Origin: Zhengitettix transpicula
Lineage: Eukaryota; Arthropoda; Insecta; Orthoptera; Tetrigidae
Direction: 5' to 3'
DNA: 64,000 bases
NCBI GenBank assembly: GCA_037074705.1
Contig: CM073591.1
Span: 97,764,532 to 97,828,531 of the forward strand
Shown here: piece after piece, positions 37,205-48,500 of the stretch
How positions within the stretch are numbered: the stretch's first letter is position 1
How the letters are laid out: every line of letters begins with the position of its first letter
Notes under the pieces: generated by a model
Told to the model about the DNA's origin: nothing
What the model saw: only the letters and a program-made list of their open reading frames with translations
The model's database searches: none
Translations under genes and position numbers: made by a program

Positions 37205-37715
37205 AAAAATCATAGCAAATATAGATTCATTAATGAAGTAAGGCAGAAAAAAACTCGACGTAATCGGGAATCGAACTCCGGACTACTGCTAGATATGCAG
37301 CTGCTCGAACGAGTTTTGTCCACCTCTTCCGTAAAGGCAAACCTACAATTTACCATTCATTTTCTTTCAAGGACTTACTTAGGATTCATGATAAAATAAG
37401 TGATATGATAATTGATCATATTTTACTTTCAATAAGCTTTTGATTAAGCTTTCTCATTCTTATTACAATTAAATTAAACCAATGAACAATTTAGATATCT
37501 GTTGTTCCTTCACGAGTCAAAGTTCAGCCGTGAAAGAATTTTAATAGTAAATTGTAGGTTTGTCTGAGATACAGACTTACACAAAAGAGGTATAAAAGAC
37601 TCGAATAGAGCTTGGTTCCACCGGGTAGCTCAGGTGGTTGGAGCAGCTGCGTACTTGGCAATGGTCTCGGATCGGAATCATCCATTCCGCCGAGTTTTTT
37701 TCTAACTCGCATCAT
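37205..37715. repeat. Inverted pair of tRNA-derived SINE-like segments
   Basis: On the plus strand, ccgggtagctcaggtggttgg...agcagctgcgtac...tcggatcggaatc (37620-37685) has A- and B-box-like parts and ends gccgagttttttt. On the minus strand, 37330-37240 reads cgagcagctgcatatctagc, then gagttcgattcccg (a good B-box), ending gtcgagttttttt. The inner flanks are also inverted: ggcaaacctacaatttacca at 37338 with taaattgtaggtttgtctga at 37550. The two copies therefore form a fold-back. Confidence 0.6.
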
Positions 37716-38683
37716 TAATTCAGTTTCAGTAAGTTTTCGAGTTGAGCTTAGAGAGTCATCAGTTGCATATTTTAAAGAAACAATTAAAATATGGTGCAAA
37801 TTTAAATAGTATTTTTTCAGCTATGGAAGTTGAGGCAGAAAGTCTAAAATTTTCTGTAATGTTGTTTCATTTAAATTGACGTCATATTTTAATTGTTCCT
37901 TTAGTTATATACAACTGAGGAATTCCCTAAGCAAAGGGAAGAAACGTTTAATTGAAAATTTAATGATTATAAAATCTTACTTTTGGCTGCTTTACACTAA
38001 TTAATTTATATTTCATACAATTCAGACAAAGTTTCAATTGTTCTGATAATACTGTTTTTAGTAAGTGACCATGGACTTTGACTATTTTTAAGAAATTATT
38101 AAAAACTCGCCGATAAAATTGTACTATATGGATGGTTAGTGTAAGGATGAAAAATAATTAAGTTTCTTTGTCGAAACAAAATTTATGTGACGATGAAGTC
38201 AATCCGGCGACACCATTATGCCGTCGCACCAGATGCACGCCGAAGAGAAAGGTTACTAATGCAAGACACGAGTATATATTAAAGGGAACGAAGGCAACAA
38301 GAAGAAAGACAGGCAGACGTTGACAGGACCAATCACCCGTAGGAGCCTGAATCGCACATTCAGTCCTGTGCCTTTTCCCCTTTTTCATCTATTTTGGAGA
38401 ATTTTTCATTGTACATTTACTTCATGTCTACCTATCTTTATTCTTCTACATGCCAAAATGGAGCTTTCCCTGGCTAATGTCTTGTGATGTAATTAACTGA
38501 CGGTAAGGGAAGCGTGTTCTTGAGTGTCGTTTGTACGCTGATCAATGAAATTAAACTAGATTTGAAAAATTTATAGTAATATTTTAAAGTAGCAGTGGAA
38601 ATGACTGTATGGGATCGGGAGCCGGGTGACCCCAGGCCCCTGCGAGGCGGATCTTCCGTCCCAAGGACAGCTACCTCCAGGTG

Positions 38684-38742
38684 TATAAAGTCTGCTCCTT
38701 ACTGACGGCTCTGCCAGTGTGAGCTCAGCAGCGACGACGCAG
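38684..38742 (+). promoter_or_regulatory. Likely core promoter and non-coding first exon of the downstream clip/SPH gene
   Basis: A TATAAAG box lies at 38684-38690. About 32 bases downstream is a CAGT initiator-like site (A at 38716), the usual TATA-to-start spacing. The transcribed stretch ends in CAG followed by a strong donor, GTAAGC, at 38743. The sequence around it (about 38600-38760) is clearly more GC-rich than its surroundings. The next plus-strand gene begins with an acceptor immediately before its start codon at 43190, so that gene must have an upstream non-coding exon, and this is the best candidate. The exon and start site are inference; RNA evidence would settle it. Confidence 0.45.
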
Positions 38743-39399
38743 GTAAGCGAAGCGACGCTATTGGCATTCCTTATTCCTGTGTAGCACGCACATTGTTTGA
38801 AGTCTAACAATAATAAACGACTATTTTCGACATGAACTCCGGACGACATGAAAAAATTCTAGTGCTTCTAGATGTACAAATTGATCCGTCGTTATCTCAC
38901 CGAATCTGTGTTAAAGTAAAATAGGTTCATATTTTACATGACTACAATTTATTTGGGCAGTTTTGAAACCAAAGTTATTGAAGTTTACAGTTTCTACTTG
39001 TTATTAGCATCTCCCTAGAGTATGAGTTTTATTGTATAGCCTGTTGGAAATGAAGCGATCGGGCCTGTATTGTGAATACAGGATCAGTGTGGGGAAACTA
39101 TCGGCCGAATACTGGTCTTTTAACTGACATCCACTTCACAAAGTTAGCTAATATGCATATTTATTTATATTATAAAGATAGTGTTCCCAGAAATTTTCAA
39201 CAGCTGAGCATTGTCATCATGCTGTCAATTATTCTACACTGACATGCTTTATAGATTACTCAAATTATATCTGGTCGGCCGACTAATGATTGTTTTGGTT
39301 AGGTGTTTAATAATGACGAGAAATTTTAAAACGGAACTCTCTTAAAACCGGTCCTTCCTCTCCAAGCAACTTAGCTATAAATTAATTTGTTGATACTGT

Positions 39400-39490
39400 G
39401 CAGGTCATTGTTGCTAACGTTTTGGTCCTGTAATCAAAATTAGTCGAGTAAAAGGGTTCGAATCCCAATTGAAACTCCGGATCTGAAGGC
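39400..39490 (+). repeat. Possible tRNA-derived SINE fragment
   Basis: aaagggttcgaatcccaatt (39448-39467) contains an exact B-box GGTTCGAATCC. The upstream part has only a weak A-box. Low support beyond this motif. Confidence 0.3.
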
Positions 39491-40117
39491 TGACACAGCA
39501 GACCATATAAATGTAGATTGTACTTATCGATACTCATTAAGATTGACTTCATACTAGCTTAAAATCTTTCATCTCTGGTTTTCATGGGACAGTTAATAAA
39601 AGAAGTTCAGGAAACAAATAGTTTATATCATAGTGGTTCATGTTCTTAAGATGTACTTCCTTAATTTACAACGTATATGTAGATTTTTTAACGTGAATAC
39701 GTGTCTCCTCTAGTGCCAATGAGAAAAACCGAAAGCGTTACGCTCTCGACATCTGTAACGAGAAAAGTAGCGTTTTCGACGCGATCTCTGTCGGAGAGGA
39801 TGTGAACTGCCTCAAAAGGCTAAAAATATATTCATGAGTCATTATTATTGTACTTTTTTTTTGCAAACAAATGATTAATTTTCTGATTTACAACCGCTTA
39901 TAGTTGCGGTAGATTTATTTATAATAGAACAGAGAAAAAAATATATATTTGAAATCTGACAATAATGAGGAACTATTTCAAATGTTTCCATCAGAATTTA
40001 CTATTTCTAGAAGAAGGATAAATTCAACGTATCAAACACGAAAAAAAATCTGTTCGTCCTCAAGGAAAAGGGATAAGAATTAAAAGTACGAAGGGGACTC
40101 TAAGTAATCCCAACAGT

Positions 40118-40871
40118 CAAGGCGGCTCGTGCGTATGTGCTCCAGCAAATACATAAATTTTGGAAGAAATAATTTTTGGAAGAAATAAACTTTAAGACCC
40201 TTCATAATAATTGTGTTTTAACACTGTGAATCTATGCGCCGATATCGAAGACTTTTACAGCACCGGATTCGGAGATTTAGTCACAACTGCGCATGCGCTC
40301 TTTACCTTTTCACCCCCCTGCGCCACCCGTATAGCTCTACAAACTGCAAGCCTTGTGTGCTACGCTGCTTACGGCACAAGAAAACGGAAGAGCCTCCAGT
40401 GCTATGACACTGCGCGGCGACATAACCAACGAAATCGCAATAAATTCCAAATATTTACTAATTATAAATTTTATCTAGTTTTTATAGTTTCAAGACAAAA
40501 ATAATAATTGTTCACTTTTAGTACAGTTTAAGGTTATTTTAAAGAAAGCAAAATTTAAGAGATATTATAGTGCAAAAATCTACCGCACGACCCTGAATAC
40601 AAAACTGCTCAGTGCCTTGTTCCGAAAATTAACTTTATTTAAAATATTTACCGAGAAAAATACTTTCGGGTTAGAAATGATAAACTATTCCAAATTAGAC
40701 AGTATTGGAAATTATGTAGACAGGATTAAAAATGTAGCATATTACGTGCCGGATCAAAGTATTGGTAACATTATCACACATGTAGTTATATTATTTTATA
40801 TAGTTATCAACGTAGAAATGGTTGCTTGGGGTGATGTAGCACATAACTTCAAAAACTCACGAGGCGCACTG
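40118..40871. mobile_element. Non-autonomous DNA-transposon-like repeat, copy 1
   Basis: Ends read CAAGGCGGCTCGTG (left) and, reverse-complemented, CAGTGCGCCTCGTG (right), an imperfect terminal inverted pair. The interior is collinear with 60408-61197: tcgatatcg, gcgcatgc, cttgtgtgctac/cttgtgctac, ggttattttaaagaa, ttagacagtattggaaa and gatgtagcac are all in order. No transposase is visible and no target duplication was recognised. A hAT-like family is likely from the CAGTGGCGG-type ends of copy 2. Confidence 0.65.
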
Positions 40872-41234
40872 CTTACAGAAATAAACTAAATCCAATCTAT
40901 TCCATCGACTATCAAGGACTCCACAACTTACCTTTTCAATGTTCAAAACGTTAGTGTGTCTTCCCTCTGAACAACATAAAACCCTGATAGCAACATTCCA
41001 AATTATCACACATGAAGTTATATTATTTTATGTAGTTATCAACGTAGAAATGGTTGCTTGGGGTGATGTAGCACATAACTTCAAAAACTCACGAGGCGCA
41101 CTGCTTACAGAAATAAACTAAATCCAATCTATTCCATCGACTATCAAGGACTCCACAACTTACCTTTTCAATGTTCAAAACGTTAGTGTGTCTTCCCTCT
41201 GAACAACATAAAACCCTGATAGCAACATTCCAAA
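40771..41234 (+). repeat. Tandem duplication, 232-bp unit, two copies
   Basis: ttatcacacatg begins both copies (40771 and 41003), and each runs to agcaacattccaaa. They are almost identical (gtagtt against gaagtt near the start, tatag against tgtag). The first ~100 bases of each copy are the right end of the interspersed element at 40118-40871, so the duplication took in the element's end plus its flank. It lies in the first intron of the SPH gene. Confidence 0.92.
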
Positions 41235-42099
41235 TAAAAATTACTGGAAAGTTAAATTCATAGGTAGTAGTATGTTCCGCTTTAACAACGTTAACGTACT
41301 CAATTGGCATTTTGTCGTTCAAGGGTTTGTGTCAGGAAAATATGTTTTTCGTTGAATAACATACTTATATTATTAGTAGTTTCTAGTTTAGCAACCAATC
41401 TGAGGTTTTACACGTTTACAGCATTTTTACAGACAAAAGAAAATCCAATCTGACTGGTTTGAGTTGCCTATGTGTTTATCTTATTTCTCTTATGCATTTT
41501 CATATTTTAATTTTTTGCTCGTTTTCATATTGTGAATTTTACATATATTTCTAATTTTTTGTATTTATTAATTAATATTTTGTTTTATATGTATTTTCCT
41601 TAATTTAGGTGTGTGTTGTCTTATATGTTCTTGATATATTTTCATAGTTTAGTATTTCGTTGTTATATTTTCTTATATATGTATGCCGGTGTTTTGACTT
41701 GACCTATTTTCTATGTACAGGTCTTCTGAAATCAATAATTAATTTAAATTACGTTATAACTTTGGAAGGATTCGTACCTGAACATGTAACCCAAAACACA
41801 TTATTTATACAAATAATTAGAAAACACGATAAAATAAGATGAAAAAATTCTAATTCCAGTAATTAGGTGAGGATTTTGTGGTTACCTAATTTTAGGTTTA
41901 TGTTCGAATATCACAGTATGTCAAAAATCATATAGTTTATTAGTTTAGCAATGGAAGATCGCGTATTTAATATATACATTCTATTAAAATTAAAGCAGAC
42001 CAAACATTACGGGGAAATACGAACATTTCGGTCCTCCAATAATGTCGTCGATGACCGTGTTTCATTTTCGACGACAACGTAGATAAAAGCAGTCTAAAC

Positions 42100-42659
42100 C
42101 GGTGTTTCCCCCGTGCGGCCCAGGTCCCATAGGGGGGCAATTTGAATGAATGAGCTCGTCTAGAATTTAAATAACTCTAGCTATGATTTAACTTATAAAG
42201 ATGGAAAAAAAAATTTATATCTTGGTTTGAAATAGGAATTTGTTAGGTTGGGTGTTTTCCATAGAGCCACACTTAAAAGATTGGGGTAATATAAACTACG
42301 ATGCACTCAGAGAGTATTGTTTACTTTGTCAAGTGAAGAAATAGTAGGCCTACGTACTGTATTGCTATGGCATGCCTTAAATGCTTGTAATCTAGCGCCA
42401 ACTCCTCGTATTAAATGAAATAAGAACTTAATTTCATACAAAATAGAATGGGCAGTAGGTTTAGCGCTCTCATATTAAAATAATTTATTACTTTGTTTAT
42501 GCACAAATTTATTACTATAGAAGAACAATGATACACAAGTTGATACACTTCTTTAGGAAATAATTCAATTATTAATATAAAAAATATGTATGTTACATGG
42601 GGGGGGGGGGCATTAGAAATATTTAGGTGGGGCAAGGAAAAAAAGGCCGGGAAACACTG
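42100..42659. mobile_element. hAT-type MITE with 8-bp target-site duplication
   Basis: The element starts CGGTGTTTCCC and ends GGGAAACACTG, inverted ends of the common hAT form CAGTGTTTCCC. It is flanked by the 8-mer GTCTAAAC at 42092-42099 and 42660-42667, the target duplication length of hAT elements. The 560-base interior has no transposase frame and includes a G-run at 42600-42610. It sits in the first intron of the SPH gene. Confidence 0.88.
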
Positions 42660-43189
42660 GTCTAAACCGTAGCCTGGTCTCAACCGCGAAGTAACCTGAG
42701 TAAGATAATAAGACGTGGGAGTAGAATCACTCAAATGAAAAATGTACACATACTCTCCATATATGTTGTATCAGAGTGGAATATATGGTATATTGCGACT
42801 TCGGTAAAAATAAATGTCTGAAATATTTATACAGAAACGTTGAGAGTAATCGACAAATTTGAATTTCAGGTCATAAATATTAATGTGTTGCAGTTCAACA
42901 TATTTTTAGATACTAAAAAAGAGACTAATTTTAAAATTAAAGTAAATAGTAGAAACATCTCAATCTATTTTTCAAGCTCGTAAATATTTCTGTACGTAGA
43001 AATATTCGTAGTTTATGATTAATATGTGACCTGATGAGACGTCTGCCTGTTTACCAAGAACATTTTCCTTTTAATAGGTATAAAATGCCGTAGGTACATA
43101 AGTTGATTATAATCTTTCTCAAGTTATATCAAACTGCTAATTTGTGTATTAAAAAATATAATAAATTTGAATCATTTGTCTATTGCAGG

Positions 43190-45568
43190 ATGAAACCCAG
43201 ACTCTGGTTAATAATTTTATTGTCTGCCTATATTATTGACCCGAGCTCCGCTCAGGGCTACGGTTCTGCACCTCGCAAAGGTCACAAGAAACATGGAAGC
43301 ACGACGACTACTACTACTCTTCGAACACCTCTGGTAGATGATTCCGGAGATTTGCAGCAGAATTTATTACCTGCAGATTTTGGACTGAGCAGTACATCTG
43401 GCCAATTTTGGTGGCAACAAAATGGAGGAGCATTCAGTGGCGCAGCTAGCAATTCCATATCGGCAGAACGGTTTCCAAGGCCCACGCAACATGGAACAAT
43501 TGGTAATACTGGAGAATCGAGAATACCAGGGTTCCCAATTCCTGGAGCAGCCGGTACTACTGGACAATACGGGGAGACTAATATTCAAGGAAATCCTTTT
43601 ATAAATCCTCAAACTAGTTGCTCTGGAGGTCTTGGCAGTAACTGTGGAGGTGGCTTTCCTGGAAGTCCTGAAAACAAGCCAGGGACAACCGGTCAATATG
43701 GCGGGACCAATATTCAAGGAAATCCATTCATACCTCAACAAGGATGTTCCGGAGGATTTGGAAGCAACTGTGCAGGAGGAAAGCCCGGAACACCAGGAAA
43801 TACTGGATATAATCCCGGAGTACCTGGAGCACCAGGTACTACAGGACAGTATGGAGAGACAAATATTCAAGGAAGTCCATCAATACCTCAACAAGGTTGT
43901 TCAGGAGGATTTGGAAGCAACTGTGCAGGAGGAAAGCCCGGAACGCCAGGAAATACTGGATATAATCCCGGAGTACCTGGAGCACCAGGTACTACAGGAC
44001 AGTATGGAGAGACAAATATTCAAGGAAATCCATCAATACCTCAACAAGGTTGTTCAGGAGGATTTGGAAGCAACTGTGCAGGAGGAAAGCCCGGAACGCC
44101 AGGAAATTCTGGGTATAATCCCGTAGTACCTGGAGCACCAGGTACTACAGGACAGTATGGAGAGACAAATATTCAAGGAAATCCATCAATACCTCAACAA
44201 GGTTGTTCAGGAGGATTTGGAAGCAACTGTGCAGGAGGAAAGCCCGGAACACCAGGAAATACTGGATATAATCCCGGAGTACCTGGAGCACCAGGTACTA
44301 CAGGTCAGTATGGAGAGACAAATATTCAAGGAAATCCATCAATACCTCAATATGGTTGTTCAGGAGGATTTGGAAGCAACTGTGCAGGAGGAAATCCCGG
44401 AACACCAGGAAATACTGGATATAATCCCGTAGTACCTGGAGCACCAGGTACTACAGGACAGTATGGAGAGACAAATATTCAAGGAAATCCATCAATACCT
44501 CAACAAGGTTGCTCAGGGGGATTTGGAAGCAACTGTGCAGGAGGAAAGCCCGGAACACCAGGAAATACTGGATATAATCCCGTAGTACCTGGAGCACCAG
44601 GTACTACAGGACAGTATGGAGAGACAAATATTCAAGGAAATCCATCAATACCTCAACAAGGTTGCTCAGGAGGATTTGGAAGCAACTGTGCAGGAGGAAA
44701 GCCCGGAACGCCAGGAAATACTGGATATAATCCCGGAGTACCTGGAGCACCAGGTACTACAGGACAATATGGAGAAACCAATATTCAAGGAAATCCCTTC
44801 ATTCCTCAGCAAGGTTGTTCTGGAGGTTTCGGAAACAACTGTGCTAGTGGAAAGCCTGGAACACCAGGAATTGTGGGGTACAAACCGAGCAGACCAGGTA
44901 TTCCAGGTACTACTGGTCAGTATGGAGAGTCTAATATTCAAGGTAATCCATTCATTCCTCAACAAGGATGTTCAGGAGGAATTGGAAGCAACTGTGCAGG
45001 GGGAAAGCCTGGAACACCTGGAAATGCTGGGTATTATCCGGGCAGACCTAGTTTGCCAGGTACCACTGGTCAGTATGGAGAGACCAATATTCAAGGAAAT
45101 CCATTCATTCCTCAGCAAGGTTGTTCTGGTAGATTTGGAAGCAACTGTGCAGGAGAAAAGCCTGGAACACCAGGAAATTCTGAGCAGAATGCAGGGCAAC
45201 CAGGAGTTTCAGGAGCAGCCGGTCAATTTGGAGAGAGTGATATTGAGGGAAACCCTTTTATTAAGCCAAAACCTGATTGTTCAAGAGGATCAAGTGGCAA
45301 CTGTGAAAGTGGGAAGCCTATTTCTCCTGGAAATATTGAATATAAACCTCTTTTTCCTGGTGCACCAGGTACTACTGGCCAATATGGCGAGACTAATATT
45401 CAAGGTAATCAGCCTACTTGCGCAGGAGGTGGCTACAACTGTCCAAGTAGCTTACCTTCTCCAAGCACATGCACCAATAAGCAAGGATTTTACTGTGTTG
45501 CCCATCACTTGTGCAAGAATGGAAAAATTTTACTCAATGGGGAAGGAGTAATAGGAGAACGATTACAA
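43190..45568 (+). CDS. Exon 2 of the SPH gene: signal peptide, 13 Gly/Pro repeats, first half of clip 1
   Basis: The exon encodes 793 codons and ends in phase 0 at CAA|GTAAGT. After the signal peptide is a basic and Thr-rich stretch (RKGHKKHG, TTTTTT). Then come 13 copies of a unit built on TTGQYGETNIQGNPxIPQQ followed by a Cys pair (C-x7-C in most units) and KPGTPGNTGYNPGVPGAPG. The last three cysteines (761, 769, 775) begin clip domain 1. The repeat resembles collagen in composition but lacks strict Gly-X-Y periodicity. Confidence 0.9.
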
Positions 45569-48500
45569 GTAAGTTTTGCATAACTGGAATAGTGTTATTT
45601 TTAATGTTTCTGCTCTTTAAGCCTAACTTTATGTCTGTCCACATATAGTTGAAATAATCAAGAAATATCAATAAATACACTTTTAGAACTAGAATAAATA
45701 TTAAATCTGAAAGTTAGCAAAATATAAATTTATAAAAGATTTAATAGTAACATTTGCTTAATTATTTTCTGTTAAGGATGTACAATTATTTAATTTCTTG
45801 TAGTAGACTTATAATGTAAAATACCAGCTCATTTTCATCCATATATTTTGAGAAAACAAATGGGTTGTTTCCCTGTTTACAAGACATTTGGTTTATCATG
45901 GATCATTTTCGTACTTGTTATTAGCTATATGGTACAAAAAATTATCCACTGTCCACCTACTACTAGAATCGTCATCTGTAAAAATCATCCTTATCGCATA
46001 CAATATTTAAAAAATATTATAATTTCTCATTTAAAATCAAATTTTGTTTCTGACGGCAGTTTCATTGTATTGCAACTTGCTCTATATTGGAAAATATTGA
46101 TGTGAGCTGTGTATGTCTATCCTCTAACAAATTTATGTAATTGGTTCCTAGCAAACCAGGTCTGCCCGGATAATACCCAGCACTTCAAACTTTCCAGCTG
46201 CAATTATTCAGTTTGCAAAATAATTCCTAGAGCGTTGGTGTGAATAATTAAGATAGCCTGTAGTCATCATTTTGATAACTCTACTGACTGTAAACTTATG
46301 AGTATTTACTTGTAATTTACCTACTGTTCTTTATTCCTTGTTTTTTAATGATTTTGTCTTTAATACTGATAACATAATGCTATTGGCTACCTTCCTCTCC
46401 CACATCTCCCCTTTCAAATCCCTTCCTATGCTATTAAAGGAGAGTTGCCACCCTATAATCCAATCTCATGTAGCCTGCTACTCTAATAAATAAATAAAAA
46501 TTCTAGCACATCACGTTTTCTTATTAATCAGGATTCAGTCAATTCCCTCTATCTAATGAAGACATTATTACCCAAATGCCATTACAATTGTGTACTGTAC
46601 TAAAAACATTGTAACTATATTTTGAAGTTGGCTTACTAAAACATCCTTTTTTCGTATAGTAATGTATGAATGACAAACAAAAACAAAAAGAAACATGAAA
46701 AGAAAAAAACATTGTTCATTTTCATCATCATCACAAAGTGCTTTTTTGAGGAATGTTTAGAATAAATTATCAAAATTACTTCTCACAGGGATATTTGAAG
46801 GCCAACATTTACGAGACTCCAGTTGCCTCTATTGAGGACCTCGTTGCTAGTGGCTGCAAGTGAAATGCCTGGTATCATTGGATCTGTTTGCCATTCACTC
46901 CAGACATGTATTACTGTTGTTTGTTCAGATTTTGATAATTTATTGTAAGCATTGCTGGAAAGAAGCATTGTTTAAATAAACTGTTTTTCATTTCATGTTT
47001 CTTTTTTTCTGTTTGTGCATTAATGAATCACTTTCAACCATTCATTCTTATTCAAAAAATGTATGTTTTAGTAAACTGAACCACCCTTCAAAGTTTGTCC
47101 CATGACCATAGAATCACCTTGTATACTTTCCTTATCTTCATTCAAACTACATTTTCTCTACCATATCAGTAATTAATTACTAATTTAATTTTGAGTCAAC
47201 ATTTACAATTTCATGTTTTAGGTACGAGATTGTGATTCAACAGAGATATGCTGTCAGCTAGAGCCACAGGCATCACCTGAAACTGAAGGCAGTGGAATAA
47301 TTCACATAACTACACCAGCCCCAGGATTTATAAGTACTCCACAATTTGTACCTGGTCTTGTTCATCTGTCCCCAAGTGGTCCAGGTGACCTTGTCCATAT
47401 AACTCCTCCTTCAGTTCTCACAGGCAATCTGTCTCCTATAGGAGTGAAACCATTATACCCAAGTGATACAAAACCCAATAATTTAAATGAAGCAGGAAAC
47501 ACACCTCAAGGACAAGCAACCTACAAGCCAATTCAACATAATAACAGACCACTTCAACCTGACTCAGCACCAACTTTACAATCAGGGTATAATACAGATC
47601 AAACAAGCCCCATAATTTACCCTAGGCCATCAAACAACTACAACCTCAAACAACCTTATGATCAAATTAGTTCTCAACCTCTACCCAATTACAGTACTAA
47701 TAAACCTATCATTAGTACTATACCTGGACAATTAATTTCAGCATCTACACCAAATTATGTATATGGTCAACAATCTCTTCGTCCTGGCGATGTTAATGTG
47801 CCAATATCAAGTACGGGTCAATTAAATCAACCAGAAAATGTCAGGTAAGAATAATTATTCAAAAAATGTTATCCAACAAAATAAAAATAATGGCTAATAA
47901 GTCAAAACAAGTTAAATACCCCATATCTACTTCAATGGTTACATTGACATTGAAATTATTTATGTAGCATAAATATTGTATTACTTTACAGTATGATACA
48001 TATCTCTAGATTTTTAAGGCAATTTAGTTTAAAATCCTGTATTTTTAAATACAAACTATAATTTGAATTAGGTAATCAATATTGACATACAATTGAAGAG
48101 AGTAAAATCTAAAATATTCACTAATTCTGGGCTTAAAATGCTTATGTATTAAGATTGTTTTCTTTTTAATCAGAGATCAATATGGAAAACCAATAGGTGG
48201 TTCTATATATGATAACAATGGTGTAACTGTTGGACCTCAAAAACCATATACTGGCCCACTCAATACCACGCCACATCCGGGATGTGCAGCTGCTCTCAAA
48301 TGTGTATCAAGAAGTTATTGTACTGCAGAAGGTGTAATGTCAGATTCTCCTGTTATCTTGACTCGTGAACAAGAGGAAAATCGTGTACCCTTATCAGTGA
48401 GTACAGAAATCTGACTAATAAATAAAAATCATTTAAAATTTCTGTAATTAGTTAATTTATATATATTTTTATAATATAAACAAATGTGTTAATTTCTCAT

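Noticed and set aside
43103..43189. An upstream extension of the repeat exon's open frame
   Set aside because: It lies in the intron before a good acceptor (TATTGCAG) and lacks an ATG with a signal sequence. The ATG at 43190 opens a clear signal peptide.
43550..45440. A collagen triple-helix domain
   Set aside because: Composition is Gly/Pro-rich but there is no sustained Gly-X-Y periodicity.
44616..45551. A 311-codon open frame overlapping the repeat exon in another plus frame, with similar long frames at 43632-44126 and 44157-44432 and on the minus strand
   Set aside because: They arise because the 153-bp unit is a multiple of three and low in stop codons in all frames. The true frame joins to the downstream exons and carries the signal peptide and clip cysteines.
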